Shown: positions 20,782 to 28,476 of the stretch, in pieces | Layout: each line of letters begins with the position of its first letter | Numbering within the stretch: the first letter of the stretch is position 1 | Source: Mesorhizobium sp. RMAD-H1 | Lineage (GTDB): Bacteria; Pseudomonadota; Alphaproteobacteria; Rhizobiales; Rhizobiaceae | Length of the DNA: 64,000 nucleotides | Assembly: GCF_014191375.1 (NCBI RefSeq) | Contig: NZ_JACHWN010000005.1 | Coordinates: forward strand, 306,230 to 370,229 | Reading direction: 5' to 3' | Position numbers and translations under genes: made by a program | The notes under the pieces: model-generated | What the model saw: the letters and a program-made list of their open reading frames with translations, nothing else | Database searches by the model: none | What the model was told of the DNA's origin: nothing

Positions 20782-21405
20782 TTAATACAATGTCAGCTGG
20801 GGAAGGTCAGGAAGCAGCCGCAGGAGCGCCCTGATCAGGAAGGCAAGCAGGACGAAAGCCATTCCGTCCATGATCGTGCGCCTCAGCACGCGTGGATCGG
20901 CAGCCACTGAATCGATATCCTGCCACAGGGCCGGGCGGGGGAGAAAGCGGGGAACCGAACGACGGTACGCATCATAGTTTTGTCCATGGACGGACGACAG
21001 TCCCGCCTCCTCGCGCAACACGATCGGCAAAAAGATCAGATAGGCGACCAGCGTCATAAGCGCTGCCATGCTCATGCTGCCGGTCTGCAGCCCGAGCCCC
21101 GCGACAGCGACAAATGAAAAGAAATAAAGAGGGTTGCGCGAAATCGAATACGGGCCCGTTTTTACGAGAACCACCGTTTTTCGTCCGCCGATATAGAGCG
21201 TGCACCAGGCCCTGCCGAGGATGGCGACGAATATCAGCATCGCGCCTATATCCTCGATCCAGTCACGTTGCCACGACCCCACCTGGAAATGGGCCGTGGT
21301 AAAGAAGATGACGGGTGCAAAGCAGATGCTGATCCACCATATCGCGGCCTTCCGGCGCGACTGGACCGTTGTAAGATGTTTTTGGACTGCCTGGATGTCC
21401 GACAC
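20782..21405 (-). CDS. Isoprenylcysteine carboxyl methyltransferase-like membrane protein (PEMT/ICMT family)
   Basis: 207-residue polytopic membrane protein. The C-terminal ICMT-type core is visible: LVKTGPYSISRNPLYFFSFVAVAGLGL (the G-P-Y-x-x-x-R-N-P-L-Y SAM-site motif) and LREEAGLSSVHGQNYDAYRRSVPRFLP (R-E-E...Y-x-x-Y-x-x-x-V-x-R-F-x-P). About five hydrophobic segments, two before the motif. Bacterial members methylate mostly unknown membrane-associated substrates, since bacteria lack prenylated CAAX proteins. It follows the regulator gene on the same strand (129-nt gap), downstream of operator copy C, and so is probably part of the regulon. Confidence 0.85.
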   Translation of the reverse strand: MSDIQAVQKHLTTVQSRRKAAIWWISICFAPVIFFTTAHFQVGSWQRDWIEDIGAMLIFVAILGRAWCTLYIGGRKTVVLVKTGPYSISRNPLYFFSFVAVAGLGLQTGSMSMAALMTLVAYLIFLPIVLREEAGLSSVHGQNYDAYRRSVPRFLPRPALWQDIDSVAADPRVLRRTIMDGMAFVLLAFLIRALLRLLPDLPQLTLY

Positions 21406-21534
21406 TGTTGGCTCTCCCCATGAAATTCAGGCGACCTTCGGCGCCAGCAGAAAAGGGAGTAGCGTGCCGCGCAGGGACACGACGTTTCGTTTTGTTGCGA
21501 TATATAAATTTTGGGAGGCCCCCGCGATAAGCGG

Positions 21535-22257
21535 TTATGCTTCCTCGATCGTCGCGGTGAACATATAGCCGCCGAGCCTGACCGTCTGAAGCAGCGCCGG
21601 CTCCTTGGGGTTGACTTCGATTTTCTGTCGAAGACGGCTGATATGGACGTCGATGCTGCGTTCGATCGGACCGGCCAGGCCCGAATGCGTCAATGAAAGC
21701 AGCTCCTCGCGCGTGATGACGCGGCCCGGATTGCGGCAAAAGGCTAGCAGCAGGTCGAACTCCGTGGTGGTCAGCGCGACGCGGGCATTGCTGGGGTCGT
21801 GAAGCTGGCGGCGCATCGGGTCGAGCTGCCATCCATCGAACCGGAGCTTCCGCTGGCTGGTGTTCTTGACCAATCCATAAGACGCCCTCCGCAACAGGCT
21901 GCGCACGCGCGCGACGACCTCCCGGGGGCTGAACGGCTTCGTCACGTAATCGTCGGCGCCGACTTCCAGACCGACAATCCTGTCGATCTCCTCACCAAGC
22001 GCCGTCAGCAGAATGATCGGAATGGTCCTCTCGGCACGAATTTTCCGGCAGATGCTCAAGCCGTCCTCGCCGGGCAGCATGACATCGAGGATGATGAGGT
22101 CGTATGGATTGTTGCGCAGAAGCGATTGCATCACGCGGCCATCTTCGGCAATGGTCGGTATCATGCCGTTGTCCTGCATGGTCAGGGCAAGCAGACTTGC
22201 GATTTCCGAATCGTCTTCGACGATCAGGATCTGGGCATTTTCTGAATTCGATTGCAT
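21535..22257 (-). CDS. OmpR/PhoB-family response regulator
   Basis: 240-residue regulator. Receiver domain with acidic pocket VEDD (14-17) and phospho-acceptor Asp58 in DLIILDVMLPG, the conserved T/K pair (LLTALGEE, DYVTKPFSPREVVARVRSLLRR), then a winged-helix DNA-binding domain (about 140-238) with ALTTTEFDLLLAFCRNPGRVITREELLSLTHSG and RSIDVHISRLRQKIE...LLQTVRLGGYMFTA. I prefer the ATG at 22257 (MQSNSEN; AGAGG 5 nt upstream). Operator copy C lies 60 nt before it, suggesting autoregulation. Predicted to recognise the 10-bp-period TGTT repeats found at five places in the cluster. Confidence 0.95.
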   Translation of the reverse strand: MQSNSENAQILIVEDDSEIASLLALTMQDNGMIPTIAEDGRVMQSLLRNNPYDLIILDVMLPGEDGLSICRKIRAERTIPIILLTALGEEIDRIVGLEVGADDYVTKPFSPREVVARVRSLLRRASYGLVKNTSQRKLRFDGWQLDPMRRQLHDPSNARVALTTTEFDLLLAFCRNPGRVITREELLSLTHSGLAGPIERSIDVHISRLRQKIEVNPKEPALLQTVRLGGYMFTATIEEA

Positions 22258-22317
22258 GAAGCCTCTTACCCCAATCCGCATACCATGCACACCGGAGGGA
22301 GCCCGGATATTTCGGTT

Positions 22318-22333
22318 TGTTAAGATTTGTTGC
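22318..22333 (-). promoter_or_regulatory. Operator copy C (for the response regulator gene)
   Basis: Plus-strand TGTTAAGATTTGTTGC, the best consensus copy, 60 nt before the regulator start and in the same relative orientation as the other four copies. Confidence 0.75.
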
Positions 22334-22418
22334 GGCGTCGCGAACGCCACGCTTGCGTGAGAATCGGGCGATTGTGCGTTTTGAGAATAAGCGCCTTTGT
22401 CGATGGCTGGAAGAGGAG

Positions 22419-22441
22419 GGCCGGACGGTCACCATCCGGCC
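22419..22441 (-). terminator. Hairpin downstream of the RND pump gene
   Basis: 7-bp stem GGCCGGA/TCCGGCC with a 9-nt loop, about 50 nt past the RND gene stop on the minus strand. There is no T-run, so termination is only possible. Confidence 0.4.
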
Positions 22442-22492
22442 TCCCTTTCACGCCACCCCCCGATGTGGCGCCGTGGGCTGCATTCGGTGCGG

Positions 22493-25400
22493 CTAGATCT
22501 CCGCCGACTGGAGGAGCGGCCTGAAGATCCGGGCGGTCCGATCGCCGAAACCGGAAACGATGATATGCAGGGAAGGGATCACGATCAGGGAAAGAAGAGT
22601 GGAGGCCAGAAGACCGCCGATGACGGCGATGGCCATGGGCGCGCGGAATTCGCCGCCATCGCCCACGCCGAGGGCGGAAGGGATCATGCCGCCGGCCATG
22701 GCAAGGGTCGTCATGACGATCGGGCGAACCCTCTCGGAACAGGCCTCGATGACGGCGTCAAGCCGCGAAAGCCCGTGCGCTTCCCGCTCGATGGCAAAAT
22801 CCAGCAGCATGATGGCGTTCTTGGTGACGATGCCCATCAGCATCAGGATGCCGATGACGACGGGCAGCGATATGGCGCTGCCACTCAACCACAGGCCCGC
22901 GGCAACACCGCCGATCGACAGGGGGAGAGAGGCCAGGATCGTCCACGGCGCGAGCACGCTGCCGAACAACAGGATCAGGACCACGAAGACGAGCATGATG
23001 CCCGATCCCATCGCTATCGCGAAGCTTTCGAAGACGGTGCTTTCCGTATCGGAATCCCCGGTTGCCTGAAGGCGAACGCCTTCCGGCAGGTTCCTGACGC
23101 TGGTGAGTCGAAGCAGCCGCTCCATCCCTTGCCCCGACGTCAGTCCTTCGGCCATATCGACGCCGATCTCGATCCGGCGCTCCCGATCAAGCCGCTCTAT
23201 GGCGGATACCGTCTCGTCAAAGCTGATATCGGCCACGGCGGACAGGGGGATGTGGGTTCCGTCGTCGGAGGGAACGGTCAGCATTTCCAGCGTCGGCAGA
23301 TCATCTCGGGCGTTGCGGTCTATGACTACGCGGACGGGGATTTGCCGTGGGCCGTCGGTGAAGCTCGGCAAACGGCTGTCGGCGTCGCCGATGGTGGATA
23401 TGCGGATCGTCTGGGCAATCGCGGCCGGCGATACGCCGAGCATCGCGGCCTTGTCCGTCTGGACCTGCATCTTGAGTTCAGGCCGCATGGCGGCATTGTC
23501 TATGGCCGGATCGACAAACGCCTGATCGGCTGAAAGCTCTTCCACGATGGCGTTCGCGGCTTCCAGGGCCAGTTCCCCATCGGTGCCCAGAAGGGCGAAG
23601 GACAGGTCGCGGCCGCCGCGCGCGTTGAGGAATCTCAGCTTCACATCGGGGATGGACGAAAGGCTCTTCTGGATCTCGGCTTCGATCGCGAAGGATGAGC
23701 GATCCCGCGCAGACTTATGGGACAAGTCGATGAGGACAACCGCATAGCGTACGTCCTCCAGCCCCGAGATGCTTGCGCCGGCACGGGCGAATACGCCCTC
23801 CACCTCGCGAACTTGCCCTGCACGCTTCGCGATATCGTCCGATACAGCCCGCGTCTCGTCGAGTGTGGAACCGGGCGGCAGCTCGACCGAGAGGGTCAGG
23901 CGCCCGGTATCCTCCTCCGGCAGAAAGGTGGTGGGTATCGACAACAGGGCGAGCATTGCGAGGGCGAAGGAGCCGGCGGCGAGCCCGACGGTTATCCACC
24001 GCCAGCGCAGGCTCGTCCGCAACAGCCGCTCGTAAGCCAGGATGAAGCTCCCCTTTTCCTTCTCGACCGGCGGGGTCCCGGTCATGAAATAGGCGGCCAT
24101 GACAGGGGTGATCAGCCGTGCCACCAGCAGAGAGAAGAAGACCGCGATGGCAACCGTCAGGCCGAATTCCCGGAAGTACAGGCCCACTTCGCCGCTCATG
24201 AAGCCGACAGGCGCGAACACGGCGATGATGGTGGCGGAGATGGCAATGACGGCGAGGCCGATTTCGTCGGAAGCGTCGAGCGCCGCCCGCCAGGCGCTTT
24301 TGCCCATATCCCGGTGGCGGACGACATTCTCGATTTCGACGATCGCGTCGTCGACGAGGATCCCCGTCACCAGCGTAACGGCCAAAAGACTCAGGATATT
24401 GAGGGAAAAACCCAGGAGTTCGATCGCGAAAAAGGTCGGAATGATCGACAATGGCAGTGCCACCGCGGCGACGATCGTGGCCCGCCAGTCGCGCAGGAAC
24501 AGGAAAACAACGACGACCGCAAGCGCGGCCCCCTCGAACAATGTGCTCAGGGCGGAGGCATAATTGCCTGCCGTGTAGGTGAAATTGTCGTCGACGAGAC
24601 TGAAGCGCACATCCGTGTCGCGTGCCCCCAGCTCCGCCAGCGCCCCGGAGACCGCATCCGCGACGGAGACCTCGCTTGCGCCTTGAGAGGGATAGACCGC
24701 AAACCCCACGACATCCGCGCCGGCGAGCGTGGCGAAGGACCGCGGCTCCGCCACGGTATCCTGAATGCTTGCCAGATCCCCCAGCCGCACGGCAGCCTGC
24801 GGGGAAAGCGCAATGCGCTGCTCGGCAAGTTCCGGGACAGTCCTGGCGGCGGCCACGGTTGTCAGAGCCTGCTCACGGCCGCCGAGATCGCTTCTCCCGC
24901 CGGAATTCTCGATCTGGGTTCGCAACAGGCTTTCGTTGACGGCGTTGGCGGACAATGAAAGCGCCTGCAGCCGGTCGGGATCGAGCTCGACGCTGATCTC
25001 GCGATCCGCCCCGCCGACACGTTCGATCCGCCCCACTCCCGGCAAGCCTTGCAGGCTGCGGGTCACCAAATCGTCCACATACCAGGAGAGTTCGGCAACC
25101 GTCATGCCGGGGCTGCTGACGGCATAGGTCACGACGGAGCGGGCCTCCTCTTCGACCCGTTCTATAACAGGCTCATCGATGGCCGCTGGCAGGTCGGAAC
25201 CGATTTTTGCCACGGCATCACGGACGTCGACGATCGCCCGGTCCGGCGAGACCACGCCCAGCTCGAACTCGACATTGGTGACGGACCGCCCCTGGCCGAT
25301 GGTCGACGTGATTTTCTTGATGCCGGTCAGCGGCGCCACGGCATTCTCCACCCGCCGCGTCACCTCGGTCTCAAGCTCGGTCGGTGTCGCTCCCGATTGC

Positions 25401-25555
25401 TCGATCGTGACCTTGACCAGCGGGGTGATGATTGTCGGGAAGTAGGTGAGCGGCAATCGGGAGAAGCTGTAGAGACCCGCTGCCGTCAGGATCACAAAGA
25501 GCAGGACCGACGGCAGCGGATTGCGGATGGCCCAGGCTGAAATATTTGCGTTCAT
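22493..25555 (-). CDS. RND efflux pump inner-membrane subunit (AcrB/MexB-like, HAE1 family)
   Basis: 1020-residue proton-driven multidrug exporter. Twelve-helix RND layout: helix 1 (IRNPLPSVLLFVILTAAGLYSF), first porter region, helices 2-7, second porter region, helices 8-12. The proton relay is intact: VDDAIVEIENVV carries the helix-4 aspartate pair and VTKNAIMLLDFAIE the helix-10 lysine. The start ATG (25555) shares one base with the adaptor gene stop (TGATG), so the two are translationally coupled. No TolC-like outer-membrane channel gene is nearby; the pump may borrow one. Transcription probably starts at the operator D promoter in front of the adaptor gene. Confidence 0.95.
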   Translation of the reverse strand: MNANISAWAIRNPLPSVLLFVILTAAGLYSFSRLPLTYFPTIITPLVKVTIEQSGATPTELETEVTRRVENAVAPLTGIKKITSTIGQGRSVTNVEFELGVVSPDRAIVDVRDAVAKIGSDLPAAIDEPVIERVEEEARSVVTYAVSSPGMTVAELSWYVDDLVTRSLQGLPGVGRIERVGGADREISVELDPDRLQALSLSANAVNESLLRTQIENSGGRSDLGGREQALTTVAAARTVPELAEQRIALSPQAAVRLGDLASIQDTVAEPRSFATLAGADVVGFAVYPSQGASEVSVADAVSGALAELGARDTDVRFSLVDDNFTYTAGNYASALSTLFEGAALAVVVVFLFLRDWRATIVAAVALPLSIIPTFFAIELLGFSLNILSLLAVTLVTGILVDDAIVEIENVVRHRDMGKSAWRAALDASDEIGLAVIAISATIIAVFAPVGFMSGEVGLYFREFGLTVAIAVFFSLLVARLITPVMAAYFMTGTPPVEKEKGSFILAYERLLRTSLRWRWITVGLAAGSFALAMLALLSIPTTFLPEEDTGRLTLSVELPPGSTLDETRAVSDDIAKRAGQVREVEGVFARAGASISGLEDVRYAVVLIDLSHKSARDRSSFAIEAEIQKSLSSIPDVKLRFLNARGGRDLSFALLGTDGELALEAANAIVEELSADQAFVDPAIDNAAMRPELKMQVQTDKAAMLGVSPAAIAQTIRISTIGDADSRLPSFTDGPRQIPVRVVIDRNARDDLPTLEMLTVPSDDGTHIPLSAVADISFDETVSAIERLDRERRIEIGVDMAEGLTSGQGMERLLRLTSVRNLPEGVRLQATGDSDTESTVFESFAIAMGSGIMLVFVVLILLFGSVLAPWTILASLPLSIGGVAAGLWLSGSAISLPVVIGILMLMGIVTKNAIMLLDFAIEREAHGLSRLDAVIEACSERVRPIVMTTLAMAGGMIPSALGVGDGGEFRAPMAIAVIGGLLASTLLSLIVIPSLHIIVSGFGDRTARIFRPLLQSAEI

Positions 25556-26799
25556 CAATGGGCCGTCCCTTCCGAGCGGTCAAATGAAACCGTCTGGGAT
25601 ACCTCCCGCTGCGGATCGCCTTCCGCCGATATGACGACAGGCTCGACGCGGTCCTGATCCTTCAGGAAGCCGCCCGCCTTCAGGACGATCATCTCACCAT
25701 CCTCGACACCTGCGAGGATTTCGACGAGATCATCCTGACGCGCGCCGATCCGCACGCTTCGCGCTTCAACGACATCGTCCCTGACGACATAGACGCTATG
25801 GGAACCGCGCATGCTTCTGACGGCCGTTGCCGGCAGCAGAACATTGGTCCGTGTCGACATGTCGATGACGCCGCGGGCAAACACACCGGGAATGAGGCCC
25901 TCGCCCTCATCGAGGGCGACACGCACGGTCCCGCTCCGGGTCTTCGGGTCCAGCTGGGCCGCATTGAGCCGCAGCGTGCCGGCAACAGGTTCGTCACGGC
26001 CTGGAACGGCAATCTGCGCACGCATGCCTTCGCGCAGCCGAACGAAATTCGTTTCCATTACCTCCGCAACGAACTCGATCTTGCCGTCCTTGGCGATACG
26101 AAAGAGCGGATCGCCCGAACTCGAGGTCATCACGCCGAGGCGGGCGTTTCGTTCCAGGATCAGGCCTGGCGCGGGGGCGCGCAAAGTGCTCCTCTCGATC
26201 GTCAGCTCGATTTCTTTCCTTTCCTGCGTGATCAGCTGTTCTTCGGCTTGCGCCAGGGCCAGTGACTGTCGCGCGAGTGCGGTTTCGGCAACGGCACGGT
26301 CATAGGCGTTCCGGTTGTCGTCGAGAACCTGCTCTGAAACGATCCCCTTCGCCTGCAGCGCCTGGCTGCGCTCCAGCTTCCGGCGGGCTTCGCGCTCGGC
26401 AACAAGCGCCACGTCGACCTTTCCGGCCTCGACGGCCACGGCCGCTCTGGCGCGAAGGGCGCTCACCGTGTTCTTGTCGAGGGCGAGAAGCGCATCGGTC
26501 TTGTCGAACAGGGCAAGCGGCTGGCCTTGCTGGACCCTTTGGCCGATCTCCAGGAGGATGTGCTGGATTTCCCGGCCTGTGGCCGACGGATGAACCTGCA
26601 CCTCCTCGCGCGCCGCGAGCGTCCCCACGACCGATATGCGCTGTGTGATATCGCCCCGCTTGGCAACGGTGACAGTGACCGGCATCTGCTGCCGGGCCTG
26701 TGCAACCGGCACGAGAGCGGCGAGAAGCGCGGCGATGATCCCGCATCGGACAGCCCGCCACGGCGGGCATAACGGTTTGAGCCACGCATTTATGCTCAT
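25555..26799 (-). CDS. RND efflux periplasmic adaptor subunit (membrane fusion protein)
   Basis: 414-residue adaptor of the AcrA/MexA family. N-terminal signal/anchor (about 8-35, IIAALLAALVPVAQA), barrel-sandwich (lipoyl-like) halves around a long alpha-hairpin (about 85-190, rich in Ala/Glu/Arg: RARAAVAVEAGKVDVALVAEREARRKLERSQALQ), then STLRAPAPGLILERNARLGVMTSSSGDPLFRI and beta-barrel/MP domains (VLLPATAVRSMRGSHSVYVV). No lipobox cysteine is seen. The ATG at 26799 has GAGAGG about 7 nt upstream. First gene of the pump operon; operator copy D lies 92 nt before it. Confidence 0.94.
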   Translation of the reverse strand: MSINAWLKPLCPPWRAVRCGIIAALLAALVPVAQARQQMPVTVTVAKRGDITQRISVVGTLAAREEVQVHPSATGREIQHILLEIGQRVQQGQPLALFDKTDALLALDKNTVSALRARAAVAVEAGKVDVALVAEREARRKLERSQALQAKGIVSEQVLDDNRNAYDRAVAETALARQSLALAQAEEQLITQERKEIELTIERSTLRAPAPGLILERNARLGVMTSSSGDPLFRIAKDGKIEFVAEVMETNFVRLREGMRAQIAVPGRDEPVAGTLRLNAAQLDPKTRSGTVRVALDEGEGLIPGVFARGVIDMSTRTNVLLPATAVRSMRGSHSVYVVRDDVVEARSVRIGARQDDLVEILAGVEDGEMIVLKAGGFLKDQDRVEPVVISAEGDPQREVSQTVSFDRSEGTAH

Positions 26800-26891
26800 G
26801 AAACGACCTCTCTTCTCCTGCCCCGGCATGACGAGCCATGGGCGAGTTCGGTCGCACCCTAACGATCAAGGAAGATCGCGGTGTTGTATCG

Positions 26892-26907
26892 CATTAAGAT
26901 TTGTTGC
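26892..26907 (-). promoter_or_regulatory. Operator copy D (for the RND adaptor-pump operon)
   Basis: Plus-strand CATTAAGATTTGTTGC; 14 of 16 positions match copy C. It lies 92 nt before the adaptor start in the common relative orientation. Confidence 0.7.
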
Positions 26908-26963
26908 GCTTGAAAGCGCTGGCCGCCCCAGCAAAGGGCGACATTTCGCGGTCCCGGCCTGCT

Positions 26964-26979
26964 GCAACAGAATTTAACA
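26964..26979 (+). promoter_or_regulatory. Operator copy E (for the chorismate mutase gene)
   Basis: GCAACAGAATTTAACA, 80 nt before the chorismate mutase start. It faces copy D at 72 bp centre-to-centre, one helical turn more than the A-B pair. Confidence 0.65.
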
Positions 26980-27059
26980 AAAGGACATGCCTCTGCTGGG
27001 CTGCGAAGTGGCACGGTTGCGGTGACCGTAACCGGATTACAGGCAGGCGGCGCAGCGTG

Positions 27060-27374
27060 ATGGACGAACCCGGGATTGAAGCCAAGCTTTCCTCATATCG
27101 GCGATCGATCGACAATCTGGACGCGGCCCTGGTCCGCATCCTGGCCGAGCGCTTCCGCTGCACCGGGGAAGTCGGCCTGTTGAAGGCCAGGCACGAATTG
27201 CCGCCGGCCGATCCGGCGCGTGAGGAATTTCAGGTTGCGCGGCTGAGGCGGCTTGCCGAGGAGGCCCGTCTTGATCCGGATTTCGCAGAAGAGCTGCTGG
27301 CCTTCATCATCAAGGAAGTCATCCGGCATCATGAACGGATCGCAGCTGATCACAGCGCTACGAGGACCGCATAG
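27060..27374 (+). CDS. Chorismate mutase, AroQ type
   Basis: 104-residue all-helical protein of the AroQ fold: helix 1 with SSYRRSIDNLDAALVRILAERFRCTGEVGLLKARHELPPADPAREEFQVARL, which supplies the active-site Arg, Lys and the D-x-x-R-E pattern, and a last helix FIIKEVIRHHERIA. It converts chorismate to prephenate; a PchB-like pyruvate-lyase activity cannot be excluded by motif alone. There is no export signal, so it acts in the cytosol. The ribosome site is weak, and the ATG at 27060 is chosen from the usual domain start. It is divergent from the RND operon and carries the same operator, an unexpected partner. Confidence 0.85.
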   Translation: MDEPGIEAKLSSYRRSIDNLDAALVRILAERFRCTGEVGLLKARHELPPADPAREEFQVARLRRLAEEARLDPDFAEELLAFIIKEVIRHHERIAADHSATRTA

Positions 27375-27380
27375 AGGCCC

Positions 27381-27419
27381 TGAAATGGCCGAGGCCGCAC
27401 TGGAGCACCGGCCATTTCA
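27381..27419. terminator. Hairpin between convergent chorismate mutase and MBL genes
   Basis: 10-bp perfect stem TGAAATGGCC/GGCCATTTCA around a 19-nt GC-rich loop, placed between the two convergent stop codons. Plausible bidirectional terminator, no long T-tract. Confidence 0.5.
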
Positions 27420-27443
27420 AGTAAAGACGATCCTGTGGCTGAC

Positions 27444-28430
27444 CTAGAATTGCCATTGAGCGGGGATCCAGGCATAGCCGCCGTCCGTCTTCAGCATCCG
27501 CCCAAGGCCCGGAAACGGATAGTGAAATCCCAGAACCAGCAGACGCTCGCTGGCGGCGCGATCAAAGATGCGCCGGCGGGCCTCCAGCGCGGCATCCTTG
27601 TCCCGGTCCGGCCCGGGCCTCCAGGGGTTATCGACATTGAGGAGCGGATGATAGGCGAGATCCGCGGTCAGCAGCAGCTGGTCATTGCCGGAATGGACGA
27701 GGAACGTGACCATCCCCGGCGTATGGCCCGAGGCGGCGATCGTGGTGAGGCCCGGGACGATTTCCGTGCCGGCTTGATAAAGCTCGATTTTATTTCGAAC
27801 CGGCTCAAGGCTGTGTTTGATGGCTGCCCCAAATCGTTGCCTGAACTCCTGGCTTACAGGCATATAGGAAAGGTCGGGCGTATCCCGCACGAAGAACTCC
27901 CAATCGGCCTGCGGCACGAATACTGTGGCGCGCGGGAAAGCCGCGCCGCCATCTGCTGTCCGTAGATTGCCGACGTGATCCGGGTGGGTGTGCGACACGA
28001 TAATCGTATCGATGTCCTCCGGGCGAAGACCGATTGCCGCCAGATTATTGAACAGGCGCCCTCCGTTCGGCCCCATCGTCTGGCCGGCACCTGCCTCGAT
28101 CAAAACCCGCTGTCCAGCCGTCTCGATCAGCAGGGTATTGAGGTTGAGCGTCGTCATGTCGCTGGGGAGGAACGCCCGGGACAGTACCGTCCGCAGATCG
28201 GCCTCGGGCGCGTCGCTGGCGTAGATGCGCGGAGGACCGGAAAGGGTTCCGTCGCTCAGCACAGTGGCCTGAATTTCACCGACACGAAAGCGATAGTAAC
28301 CGGCGTTATGGATTGGCGGCGGCGAGCTCTGGGCCAGGGCGTCGCCAGAGGCTCGGCCCAACACAGTCGCGGATGCGCCGGCAACCGCCGAGAGCATGAT
28401 GGTACGGCGATTGATCGTGAAGAAGCTCAT
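27444..28430 (-). CDS. Exported MBL-fold metallo-hydrolase
   Basis: 328-residue protein with a twin-arginine-like leader (FTINRRTIMLSAVAGASATVLG) and a metallo-beta-lactamase fold: zinc motif SHTHPDHVGN (H-x-H-x-D-H), a later ASGHTPGMVTFLV histidine, and LLLTADLAYHP aspartate, completing a binuclear site. Such enzymes are lactonases, beta-lactamase-like or other hydrolases; the substrate is not determinable here. The ATG at 28430 follows GAGCGAG. It starts only 46 nt after the large molybdenum subunit stop on the same strand, so it is probably the last gene of that operon. A periplasmic site would match the Tat-borne oxidoreductase. Confidence 0.9.
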   Translation of the reverse strand: MSFFTINRRTIMLSAVAGASATVLGRASGDALAQSSPPPIHNAGYYRFRVGEIQATVLSDGTLSGPPRIYASDAPEADLRTVLSRAFLPSDMTTLNLNTLLIETAGQRVLIEAGAGQTMGPNGGRLFNNLAAIGLRPEDIDTIIVSHTHPDHVGNLRTADGGAAFPRATVFVPQADWEFFVRDTPDLSYMPVSQEFRQRFGAAIKHSLEPVRNKIELYQAGTEIVPGLTTIAASGHTPGMVTFLVHSGNDQLLLTADLAYHPLLNVDNPWRPGPDRDKDAALEARRRIFDRAASERLLVLGFHYPFPGLGRMLKTDGGYAWIPAQWQF

Positions 28431-28476
28431 TTTCTCGCTCCAGATGCTGATTGCACGAAAGGGACGGCAGTCTGTT

